Shown here: positions 35,558 to 43,800 of the stretch, piece after piece
How positions within the stretch are numbered: the stretch's first letter is position 1
How the letters are laid out: every line of letters starts with the position of its first letter
Origin: Fibrobacter sp. UWB13
Lineage (GTDB): Bacteria; Fibrobacterota; Fibrobacteria; Fibrobacterales; Fibrobacteraceae
Length of the DNA stretch: 64,000 nt
Assembly (NCBI RefSeq): GCF_900177805.1
Contig: NZ_FXAX01000001.1
Location: 496,001-560,000, forward strand
Direction of reading: 5' to 3'
The notes under the pieces: model-generated
Told to the model about the DNA's origin: nothing
The model's database searches: none
What the model saw: only the letters and a program-made list of their open reading frames with translations
Made by a program: the position numbers and the translations under genes

Positions 35558-36013
35558 TTAATTCACAACAATTTTTCTATAGCTCTTCGCGTTTCCGATC
35601 CAGAGCTTGACCAACAATTCTTCGAGGGATGCCGTACTCACGCAATCCGGGTCTGCGTCCTGAATTTCGTCCGAAATAAGATTCGCCTGAGTCAAGTTCA
35701 GCATGCCGTAGTACAAAGCCTCAAGCAACTGAGACAAGAACTCGGGAGAAACCTTAGCGACAGACTCCATGTCATTCAACGGTGGGAGCTGTGTCTTGTC
35801 CGGCTGGAACTGATCCAGGTTATCCATAGTCCACATGTCGGTTGCCTTGCTCATTTCGGGCGAGGGTGCAATACCACTAAGCTTGGAACGGTAATCACTC
35901 CATTCCTTGGCGGTCGTTTTCCCGGCTTTGCGGACAGACTTCAAGAAGGAGAGGACTGCGTAATACAGGTCCTTCTCCCTTTGGTTTGATTCTTTCTGAG
36001 ATACTGGAATCAT
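35558..36013 (-). CDS. protein of unknown function (151 aa) in the purV-trmFO operon
   Basis: A 151-residue soluble protein, acidic and helical, beginning MIPVSQKESNQREKD. No motif is recognised. It has no signal peptide or membrane segment. It lies 17 bp after the AICAR transformylase stop and 1 bp before trmFO, so it is clearly part of the operon and likely real. Confidence 0.75.
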   Translation of the reverse strand: MIPVSQKESNQREKDLYYAVLSFLKSVRKAGKTTAKEWSDYRSKLSGIAPSPEMSKATDMWTMDNLDQFQPDKTQLPPLNDMESVAKVSPEFLSQLLEALYYGMLNLTQANLISDEIQDADPDCVSTASLEELLVKLWIGNAKSYRKIVVN

Positions 36014-36030
36014 TCTTACCTTATAATAAA

Positions 36031-37083
36031 TTAGTGGCGGAAGTGGCGCATTCCGGTGAACACCATCGCAATGCCGAACTTGTCTGCAGATTCGATGGAA
36101 AGGTCATCCTTCTTGGAGCCACCCGGCTGAACAATGTAACGGACGCCGGCATCGTGTGCGGCTTCGACGTTGTCCGGGAACGGGAAGAATGCGTCAGAAC
36201 CCATAACGACTTCGCCGAAGACCTTCTTTTCGAGAGCCTTGAGGCCTGCTTCGTTGATGAGCTTGCCGTTTTCGTCGAAGAATTCCTTTGCTTCCGGGAG
36301 GCGTGCGACGTTGTCGCGAACGCGCGGCTGGCAGAGGCGGAGGTTCGAGTCAATGCGGTTCGGCTGACCCGGGCCAAGACCCATCACCTGGAAGTAACCC
36401 GGCTTGTATTCGTAGCACATCACGATAGCGTTAGACTTTGTATGCTTGGTAACGAGCCAAGTGAAGCGGGCGAGGTCTTCTTTGTTCTTCGGGAACTGAG
36501 CCTTCGTTACGCATTCGAACTTTTCCCAAGTACCGATGTCGCGGTCCTGGACGAGCATACCGCCAATCACGTGCTTGTAAACCTTGCAAGGCGTAGCCTT
36601 CTTGATTTCGCCAACTTCGAGGAGGCGAATGTCCTTGGACTTGTTCTTGAGGAATTCGAGAGCGTCGTCATCGAAAGCCGGAGCGAGCAAGATTTCAACG
36701 AACTTGCCCTTGAGGAATTCGGCCGTCTTGAGGTCAACCTTGCGGGTCACTGCAATCACAGAACCGAAAGCGGACACCGGGTCACCTGCCCAAGCGGCTT
36801 CCAAAGCTTCGCGGAGCGTTTCGCCCGTAGCAAGACCGCACGGATTCATGTGCTTCACAATCACGACAGCATTGCCGTCGCTGAATTCGCGAGCCATTTC
36901 GAGGGCGGCGTCAGCATCGACGATGTTGTTGAAAGAAAGTTCCTTGCCCCAGAGCTGCTTTGCAGAAGCGAGGTTTGCTTCGGTGCAGGTCGGGTCGCGG
37001 TAGAATACAGCGGACTGGTGGGAGTTTTCACCGTAGCGCATCGGCTGCGGGTCAACGAATTTCAAAACGAGTTCTTCGGACAT
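36031..37083 (-). CDS. purV: stand-alone AICAR transformylase (PurH without the cyclohydrolase domain)
   Basis: A 350-residue protein that matches only the AICARFT half of Pur[10 protein letters not shown]-like [14 protein letters not shown] near the start, [37 protein letters not shown], and the C-terminal [11 protein letters not shown] plus VQPGGSKKD. The usual N-terminal MGS-like IMP cyclohydrolase domain (about 200 residues) is absent, not truncated by a frameshift: the gene starts cleanly after AAAGGAAATGAT. It formylates AICAR with 10-formyl-tetrahydrofolate. The name PurV is used for such proteins; the ring closure is assigned to the PurO-like protein at 32011. It is the first gene of the operon with 35558, trmFO and the GntR regulator. 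Confidence 0.9.
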   Translation of the reverse strand: MSEELVLKFVDPQPMRYGENSHQSAVFYRDPTCTEANLASAKQLWGKELSFNNIVDADAALEMAREFSDGNAVVIVKHMNPCGLATGETLREALEAAWAGDPVSAFGSVIAVTRKVDLKTAEFLKGKFVEILLAPAFDDDALEFLKNKSKDIRLLEVGEIKKATPCKVYKHVIGGMLVQDRDIGTWEKFECVTKAQFPKNKEDLARFTWLVTKHTKSNAIVMCYEYKPGYFQVMGLGPGQPNRIDSNLRLCQPRVRDNVARLPEAKEFFDENGKLINEAGLKALEKKVFGEVVMGSDAFFPFPDNVEAAHDAGVRYIVQPGGSKKDDLSIESADKFGIAMVFTGMRHFRH

Positions 37084-37087
37084 ATCA

Positions 37088-37115
37088 TTTCCTTTGTGGA
37101 TTTTTCCAAAGGAAA
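37088..37115 (-). promoter_or_regulatory. leader hairpin enclosing the purV ribosome-binding site
   Basis: On the minus strand TTTCCTTTGGA and TCCACAAAGGAAA pair into an 11-bp stem with a 2-nt bulge and an AAAA loop. The right arm contains the purV Shine-Dalgarno AAAGGA, 5-8 bp before the ATG, so folding would hide it. Confidence 0.5.
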
Positions 37116-37120
37116 TATAG

Positions 37121-37150
37121 AAAAAAGCCCACGCAGGGTGGGCTCAAAAA
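37121..37150. terminator. bidirectional intrinsic terminator
   Basis: GCCCAC-GCAGG-GTGGGC (37127-37143) is flanked by AAAAAA on the left and CAAAAAA on the right. On the minus strand it ends with TTTTTT and would terminate the NifU-like gene. Confidence 0.85.
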
Positions 37151-37154
37151 ACGA

Positions 37155-37189
37155 ATAACTAATGACTATAGACCAATGACTAACGACTT
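37155..37189. repeat. heptamer-phased tandem repeat, site e
   Basis: Five units: ATAACTA, ATGACTA, TAGACCA, ATGACTA, ACGACTT. They end 4 bp before the stop codon of the NifU-like gene at 37194. Confidence 0.85.
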
Positions 37190-37193
37190 GTAA

Positions 37194-38015
37194 TTAGAAC
37201 AAACTAGCAGGCGGATTGTTGTCATCCAGGCCCGGCAAATCCGGATTCTGGGGGAGGTTTGCGAGCGGGTCTTCCGGTTCGACGATCAAGTTGTAATAGA
37301 CATTATTCTTGAGCTCATCTTCGATGTAGAAGAGCGTGCCGCCCATAGCGCTGCCGCATCCGGCGCATGCGCCTTGATAGCGGATTTGCAAACGGTTGTC
37401 GTCCGTCAAGTCGAGAATCTGCACGTCGCCACCATCGCCCTGGAGCGTTCCACGGACGGTCTGGTGCAACCATGCTTCAATCTTTTCGATTTTTTGAACT
37501 TTGGTAAGCGCATTCCATTCTGCATCAGCTTCGGCACGTCCTTCAGCGGTTTGCGTGCGGTACTTGATGCGTTCCATCTTCTCGCGAACGATGATTGCCG
37601 TAGCCTTCTTTTCGGGGTAGACGAGCAGAATCTTTGAGATGAGCGTGTTCATCTGCTTTATTTCTACGGCGTCCTCCGGGATGGCTCGCACGTCCGGCGT
37701 GTCGCGCAATTCTTCTTCGAGGCTTTCGGCGGTAATCTTGCAGGCGTCATCGACCGTAGCCATCTGGATTTTGCGGCAGAACGAATCGGCAAGGGCGGTA
37801 AAGAGCGGCCCGCCGTACGTAAAGAATCGCGTTTCCAAAATCTTGTCGCATTCCGGGTCAATCATCAAGTAGACCTTGAGGCTTGCTTCCTTCACATCGA
37901 CGAGGGCGAGGCCTTTTTCATCGGCTTCAATCTGGAAAATAGCCCCACGGTACTTGGGAGCCTTAGCAATATCTTGTAACTTCTGAGAGAATTTAGCGCT
38001 TTGTTCTTCGTTCAT
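37194..38015 (-). CDS. NifU-like protein: IscU-like domain plus Nfu domain
   Basis: A 273-residue protein. Residues about 1-125 resemble an IscU/NifU-N scaffold (ILETRFFTYGGPLFTALADSFC). However, the YGCGS motif that provides the first cluster-binding Cys is replaced by YGGPL, so this half may not assemble a cluster. Residues about 170-250 are an Nfu domain (LHQTVRGTLQGDGGDVQILD, QGACAGCGSAMGGTLFYIEDEL) with the intact CxxC that carries an Fe-S cluster. A Pro/Asp-rich tail follows. The likely role is Fe-S cluster transfer, relevant to the ferredoxin-dependent NifJ in this genome. It is monocistronic. Confidence 0.8.
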   Translation of the reverse strand: MNEEQSAKFSQKLQDIAKAPKYRGAIFQIEADEKGLALVDVKEASLKVYLMIDPECDKILETRFFTYGGPLFTALADSFCRKIQMATVDDACKITAESLEEELRDTPDVRAIPEDAVEIKQMNTLISKILLVYPEKKATAIIVREKMERIKYRTQTAEGRAEADAEWNALTKVQKIEKIEAWLHQTVRGTLQGDGGDVQILDLTDDNRLQIRYQGACAGCGSAMGGTLFYIEDELKNNVYYNLIVEPEDPLANLPQNPDLPGLDDNNPPASLF

Positions 38016-38100
38016 GCGCGCTAATTTAGAAATTTATGGCGCTTTTGGGGAGGTTTTTACAAAACCTAGCGTGAATATAGGGTTTTTAACGTAAAAAGGA

Positions 38101-38126
38101 AATGCCCGCGCTATGGCGGGCACTTC
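38101..38126 (-). terminator. minus-strand terminator after glgC
   Basis: The hairpin TGCCCGC-CATAG-CGCGGGCA lies about 50 bp beyond the glgC stop; on the minus strand it is followed by TTTCCTTTTT. A second hairpin (GCGCTC-TTC-GAGCGC) lies at 38153-38167. Confidence 0.75.
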
Positions 38127-38173
38127 CGAGACTTTATGTATTTACGCCTGGCGCTCTTCGAGCGCGAGCCTTG

Positions 38174-39424
38174 CTAGGCTTTTATGATAGTATCCTTGGC
38201 GAGGACAACAATACCGGATTCGGTCACGTGGAAGAGCTGCTTGTCGCGTTCCAGGTCGTAACCAATCTGGAAACCGGCCGGAATATGCAAGCCCTTTTCA
38301 ACGATTGCGCGGCGCACCTTAGCACCCGGGCCTATCGTCACGTTCGGGAAGAGGATGGATTCTTCGACGAGGGCATCCTTCTGGATGGTAACACCCGGCG
38401 AGAGGATGCTCTTCACAACCGTACCGCCACCGATAATGCAGCCCGCAGAAACGATGGAATCGACGGCTGCGCCCTGATGGCTTTCGTTGTCGCCCGCAAA
38501 GAAACGTGCAGGCGGCTGATTCCAGTTGTATGTACGGATCGGCCAGTAGTTGTTGTAAAGGTCGAACGGCGGATTTTCGGAGCAAAGGTCCATGTTTGCT
38601 TCGAAGAAGGCGTCAAGCGTACCCACGTCGCGCCAGTAGCCCTTTGTAGAAGCCTTTTCGCCACGCACGATGTTCGTGTTGAAGTCGTAGACGTACACCG
38701 GGTATTCCTTGTACAAGCGCGGAATGATGTGCTTGCCAAAGTCCGTTGCACCGTCGTTTGCGCCCTTCAAAAGTTCGCGCACGAGGAACTTGCTCGTGAA
38801 GAGGTAGTTACCCATGCTGGCGAGGCACCAACCCGGACGGTTCGGCATCTGCTTCGGTTCTTTCGGCTTTTCTTCGAAACCGATCATGCGGTTGTCCGCG
38901 TCAATTTCGATAATGCCAAATTCGCGAGCTTCTTCGACCGGCACCGGAATAGCCGCAATCGTGAGGAGGGCTGCACGGCTCAAATGGAAATCAATCATCT
39001 GGTTGATGTCCATCTTGTAAATGTGGTCGCCACCGAAAATCGCCACGAGGTCCGGACGTTCGTCGGTAATCAAGTTGATGTTCTGGAAAATGGCGTCGGC
39101 AGTACCGCGGTACCATTCGTCACCCGTACGCATCTGGGCGGGCACGAGGTCCACATACTGGTCCAAACTTGCGTTCAGGCTCCAGGCGGCAGAAATGTGC
39201 TTGTTCAACGAATCGCTCTTGAACTGCGTCAAAACCTTGATCTTGAAAATGCCGGAATTGATGAAATTGTTGAGGACGAAGTCGATAATGCGGTAGGTTC
39301 CGCCAAAGTGTACGGCGGGTTTTGCACGGTCGCGGGTGAGGGGCTGTAGACGGCTCCCTTGTCCACCAGCCATGATCATGCAAAGAATATTCTTTTGATG
39401 CTCTCTTGAGTAAGACCAGCTCAT
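38174..39424 (-). CDS. glgC: glucose-1-phosphate adenylyltransferase
   Basis: A 416-residue ADP-glucose pyrophosphorylase for glycogen synthesis. The N-terminal MAGGQGSRLQPLTRDRAKPAVHFGG is the nucleotide-binding signature. IFGGDHIYKMD holds the catalytic Asp, and FEEKPKEP the sugar-phosphate motif. The C-terminal left-handed beta-helix is seen as hexapeptide repeats (ILSPGVTIQKDALVEESILFPNVTIGPGAKV). The ATG at 39424 follows AGAGGAATTTC, preferred over one seven codons upstream. The family is allosterically controlled by glycolytic intermediates. It is monocistronic. Confidence 0.96.
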   Translation of the reverse strand: MSWSYSREHQKNILCMIMAGGQGSRLQPLTRDRAKPAVHFGGTYRIIDFVLNNFINSGIFKIKVLTQFKSDSLNKHISAAWSLNASLDQYVDLVPAQMRTGDEWYRGTADAIFQNINLITDERPDLVAIFGGDHIYKMDINQMIDFHLSRAALLTIAAIPVPVEEAREFGIIEIDADNRMIGFEEKPKEPKQMPNRPGWCLASMGNYLFTSKFLVRELLKGANDGATDFGKHIIPRLYKEYPVYVYDFNTNIVRGEKASTKGYWRDVGTLDAFFEANMDLCSENPPFDLYNNYWPIRTYNWNQPPARFFAGDNESHQGAAVDSIVSAGCIIGGGTVVKSILSPGVTIQKDALVEESILFPNVTIGPGAKVRRAIVEKGLHIPAGFQIGYDLERDKQLFHVTESGIVVLAKDTIIKA

Positions 39425-39512
39425 GAAATTCCTCTGTAAATGCAATTATGTAATAGTCGTCCATAAAATACTTTTTTTTTTGCAAAAAACCTTAAATTTT
39501 TGATTTTTTGTT

Positions 39513-39550
39513 AAAAAAAACATACCCCACCAAGGTGATTGGCGGAGTAT
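39513..39550 (-). terminator. minus-strand intrinsic terminator after the patatin gene
   Basis: On the minus strand ATACTCCGCCAA-TCACC-TTGGTGGGGTAT forms a stem with one or two mismatches and is followed by TTTTTTTT. Confidence 0.85.
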
Positions 39551-39610
39551 ATCCCATAAGTGTATGTCAGAAAGACTTATAGATGCTGTTTTCGACTTCT
39601 TTATGGATTT

Positions 39611-40522
39611 TTAGTCTTTCGTCAATTTCTGAGCCGGTTCTGTCGACTTCACAAATTCGCACACTTCCTTGCCGATTTGGTCGTACAGCTTATCCCAGAT
39701 GTCAGAAACTGTATCGATAACGGAGAGGTCGTCCATGGCGTATTTCTTATCGACTTCGGGAACGACACGATAAACGTTCTTTTCGCCAATGTTTGCGCAT
39801 GCCTGGAAATAGCCGGATCTGCCTGTGCGTGCCACCCATTCTTCCATGATGTATTTACCCCAGCCGATGATACTGTGGTCGGTTGGTGCTTTATTGGCAG
39901 AACGCATTCCCGTATTGAATGAGAGGATCTTGTAGTTGTCCTTGAATTCCTTGACCTTGTTCAAACCGGATTCCAGAACCATGATGGGGTCGTTGGACCA
40001 CATGCCGCCATCGCAATAAATTTCCGTTTTACCATTCTTTTCGCGACTTACAGGATCAAAATACGTTGGGGCAGAGCAGCTCGAGAGCACAGCAAACCAC
40101 TGGTCAGACATGCCATCGCCACGGTCCCAGACCTTTTCAACGCTATCGCCATTCATGAACGTTGAAGGGATAAAAATGGGCTTCTTGAATTCGTACATCT
40201 TGTAACGGAAATTCTGCTGCAAGAGCTTTTTGAGATTCGTATTGTCGTAACGATGGTAATCCGAAGAGAGAATGTTCAAAAATTGCGGTGTTTTGACCTT
40301 GGTAAAGATGGCTGGCAAATTGCATCTGTAAAGGTCGTAAAGCTGGCTTGCTGTCATGCCGGAGCAAAGACCTGCCGCAACGATAGAACCGGTTGAGGTT
40401 CCCGCAAAAGCAGCGCCTGCGTCAGCAAGATGAGAAGAAAGGTCTGCTTCCAGACGGCGCATAAACTGCAAAGGACCGATGCCAAGAGCACCACCGCCCG
40501 AAATAGCAATCGCAAGTTTCAT
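39611..40522 (-). CDS. patatin-like phospholipase
   Basis: A 303-residue acyl hydrolase of the patatin/RssA family. The oxyanion hole ISGGGALG is near the N-terminus. The nucleophile elbow GTSTGS (G-x-S-x-G) is near residue 45, and the catalytic Asp is in CDGGMW near residue 175. It has no signal peptide, so it is predicted cytoplasmic. The ATG at 40522 follows GGGAGAATTTT and begins MKLAIAISGGG; longer in-frame starts have no support. The leader upstream contains a candidate structured RNA (40590-40711), which might control it. Confidence 0.85.
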   Translation of the reverse strand: MKLAIAISGGGALGIGPLQFMRRLEADLSSHLADAGAAFAGTSTGSIVAAGLCSGMTASQLYDLYRCNLPAIFTKVKTPQFLNILSSDYHRYDNTNLKKLLQQNFRYKMYEFKKPIFIPSTFMNGDSVEKVWDRGDGMSDQWFAVLSSCSAPTYFDPVSREKNGKTEIYCDGGMWSNDPIMVLESGLNKVKEFKDNYKILSFNTGMRSANKAPTDHSIIGWGKYIMEEWVARTGRSGYFQACANIGEKNVYRVVPEVDKKYAMDDLSVIDTVSDIWDKLYDQIGKEVCEFVKSTEPAQKLTKD

Positions 40523-40589
40523 AAAATTCTCCCTGGTAAATAGTTCTATTAAAGTTTGTCTAAAAATAATAAAATATTCTGTACAAAGA

Positions 40590-40711
40590 AAAAAAAGAGC
40601 GGCAAGATTTCTCTTGCCGCGTATGAGACTCCGCATTCAACTATCGCATACAAGAACTTGTGACGTTGAATGCTCCGCGCTACGAAGGCTACTTAATAGT
40701 AGCCTCCTTCG
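40590..40711 (-). ncRNA. candidate structured non-coding RNA or leader upstream of the patatin gene
   Basis: Read on the minus strand, three hairpins follow in order. The first is at 40711-40683 (CGAAG...CTTCG with GGCTAC/GTAGCC, bulged). The second has arms GCATTCAAC and GTTGAATGC (40673-40633). The third is a terminator GCGGCAAGA/TCTTGCCGC followed by TCTTTTTTTTC (40620-40589). No reading frame explains the region. It could be a small RNA, an attenuator for the patatin gene, or decayed repeats. Confidence 0.4.
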
Positions 40712-40740
40712 CTTGGCGGTGGACGCCCGCTTTTAAAACA

Positions 40741-40774
40741 AAACACCCCGTCACTCATCGTGACGGGGCGTTTT
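40741..40774. terminator. intrinsic terminator after nifJ
   Basis: The stem ACCCCGTCAC-TCAT-CGTGACGGGGC... is a near-perfect 10-bp hairpin with AAACA on the left and TTTT on the right, usable from both strands. Confidence 0.85.
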
Positions 40775-40782
40775 AGTAAAGG

Positions 40783-40812
40783 GGAGATCCCCGCCTTCGC
40801 GGGGATGACATC
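40783..40812. repeat. REP-like palindrome
   Basis: On the minus strand GTCATCCCCGCGAAGGCGGG followed by GATCTCC is a strong hairpin (ATCCCCGC/GCGGGGAT) 2 bp after the nifJ stop. It is similar to elements at 4371 and 54576. Confidence 0.6.
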
Positions 40813-40814
40813 CA

Positions 40815-43800
40815 TTACAGGCTGATCAACCCTTCCGTATCCTTGGACATGGCGTCGTAGAAGGCATAGCGGGCGTCCACTTCCTTCTGGAGGTCGTCGG
40901 CGAGCTTCTTGGCCACTTCCGGATTGTTACGGGTGAGCTGCTTGTAGCGGTTTTCGGTGTAGATGTATTCTGCAACCGGAATCGTCGGCTTCTTGGAGTC
41001 GAGGATAAGCGGGGCCTTTCCTTCGGCGGCGAGAGCCGGGTTGTAACGGAGCAGAGTCCAGTAACCGGAATCCACGGCCATCTTCTGGTGCTGAAGCTGG
41101 CTGTTGAGATCGAAACCGTGGTTGATGCAGGGGCAGTAGCAGATGATCAGGGACGGACCATTGTGTGCTTCTGCTTCCTGGAGAACCTTCAGGGCCTGAG
41201 CGTCGTTTGCACCGAGGGCGATACGGCCCACGTAAACGTTCTTGTAGCTCATGGCGATAAGGCCGAGGTCCTTCTTGCCAGCGCGCTTACCAGCGGCAGC
41301 GAAGAGGGCGACGGCGCCACGGTTCGTGGCCTTGGAAGCCTGTCCACCGGTGTTGGAGTACACTTCGGTATCGAGGACGCAGATGTTCACGTTTTCGCCG
41401 GTAGCCATGACGTGGTCGAGACCACCGTAACCGATGTCGTATGCCCAACCGTCACCACCGAAGATCCATACGGACTTCTTCACGAGGTAATCGGCGAATT
41501 CGTCGCGGAGGCTGACGGATGCGTCGTCGGTTGCATTGGCGAGGGCAGCCTTCAGGGCGGCAACGTTTTCACGCTGGGCCTTGATGCCGGCTTCATCGTC
41601 CTGCTTCTGGGTCGTGAGCTTTTCCTTGAGTTCTGCAGGAACGTTCACGGCTTCGAGGAGGCTGAGTGCCTGCTTGGCATGCTTCGTGATAGCGAGGCGC
41701 ATACCGAGACCGAATTCGGCGTTGTCTTCGAAGAGGCTGTTGGCCCAAGCCGGACCGCGGCCTTCCTTGTTCTTTGCCCACGGTGTGGTCGGCAGGTTAC
41801 CGCCGTAAATGGAGGAGCAACCCGTAGCGTTAGCGACAACCATGCGGTCGCCGAAGAGCTGAGAAACGAGACGCACGTAAGCGGTTTCGCCGCAGCCTGC
41901 GCAGGAGCCGGAGAATTCGAACAACGGTTCGAGGAGCATGGCCTGCTTGACGAGATTCTTGTTGACCTTGGTACGGTCGAATTCCGGGAGATCGACGAAG
42001 AAGTCCCAGCACTTGCCTTGCTGAACCTTGATGGGTTCCTGCGGCACCATGTTGATAGCCTTCTTGGTGGCGTCGGTCTTGTCCTTACCGATACAGGCCT
42101 GCGTACAAACGCCGCAACCTGTACAGTCGTAGCTGGACACGGAAATTGCAAATACCGGCTTTTCGGAACCTTCGAGCTTGAAGCCCTTGGCCGGAGTGAA
42201 CTTGAAGCCTTCCGGAGCGTTTGCAACGGCGGATTCGTCCACAACCTTCATACGGATGGCTGCATGCGGGCAGACCATAGCGCACTTGCCGCACTGCACG
42301 CAAGCGTCCGGATTCCAGGACGGGATGTTGAGGGCGAGGTCGCGCTTTTCGTACTTGGTGGTAGCGGTCGGGAACACACCATCGCAAGGCATCTTGGAAA
42401 CGGGGAGCTGTTCGCCGTTGCCCTTGATGATTTCTGCGGTGACTTCGTTCACGAACTTCGGAGCGTTGCCGTGGATCGGAGCGCGGAATTCCTTGGTGCT
42501 GGTGACAGCGGCCGGAACCTTGACTTCGAAGAGGTTAGCAAGAGAAGCATCGATAGCGTCCCAGTTCTTCTGGACGACTTCCATACCCTTCTTGGCGTAA
42601 GTCTTTTCGGCGTACTTCTTGATGTACTTGATAGCAGTTTCTGCATCGAGAACGTTACCGAGCTTGGAGAAGAAGCAGGTCTGCATCACAGTGTTGATGC
42701 GGCGGCCCATGCCGGTCTTTGCGGCAACGGCGTAAGCGTCAATGACGAACACCTTGAGGTGCTTCTTGATGATGGCTTCCTGCACCGGACGCGGGAAGGT
42801 ATCCCAAACAGTGTCAGCGGAGTGCGGGGTGTTCACGAGGAACGTTGCACCGACCTTGGCATACTTGAGCATGTCGATGGATTCGAGATGCGGAGTATGG
42901 TGGCAAGCAACAAAGTCAGCTTCGTTTTCGCCAATGAGGTACGGGGCGTCGATGATGCTCTTACCAAAGCGGAGGTGAGAGGTGGTCATGGAGCCGGACT
43001 TCTTGGAGTCGTAAACGAAGTAGCCCTGAGCGTAGTTGTCGGTTTCGTTACCGATAATCTTGATGGAGTTCTTGTTGGCACCGACAGTACCGTCAGAGCC
43101 GAGACCGAAGAACATTGCCTGGAAGAAGTCGCTTTCGAGCTTGAAGTTCGGGTCGATGGTGAGACTCGTGTGGCAAACGTCGTCGTTGATACCGACTGTG
43201 AAGCGTGCCTTCGGTTCTGCCTTGGAGAGTTCGTCGAAGATGGCCTTGACCATAGCCGGCGTGAATTCCTTGGAAGAAAGACCGTAGCGGCCGCCGATCA
43301 TCTTCGGCATAGCCATCTTGCCTGCCATCACGGCTTCGGAAATAGCGGTCAGGGCATCCTGGAAGAGCGGTTCGCCTGCGGAACCCGGTTCCTTGCAGCG
43401 GTCGAGGACGGCAATCTTCTTGACTGTCTTCGGGAGAGCGGCAACGACAGCTTCCATCGGGAACGGACGGTAGAGGCGGATGTTGACGAGACCGACCTTT
43501 TCGCCCTTCCCGTTGAGGTACTTGACGGTGTCACCGATGGTGCAGGTCGAAGAACCCATAGAAATGATTACGCGTTCTGCATCAGCAGCACCGACGTAGT
43601 CCACGATGTGGTACTGACGGCCAGTGTAGCTAGCAACCTTGTCCATGTACTTCTGGACAATTTCCGGAACCTTTGCATAGAACGGGTTCACGGTTTCACG
43701 ACCCTGGAAGTAAACGTCCGGGTTCTGGGCGGTACCGCGCATAGTCGGGCGGTCCGGTGTGAGGCAGCGTTCGCGGCATGCCTTCACATACTTTTCGTCG

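Noticed and set aside
35986-37158. A 390-codon plus-strand frame opposite purV
   Set aside because: It is antisense to purV, whose AICARFT motifs are clear; the frame begins inside another gene.
38102-39349. A 415-codon plus-strand frame opposite glgC
   Set aside because: glgC has full family motifs on the minus strand; the plus frame shows no recognisable protein.
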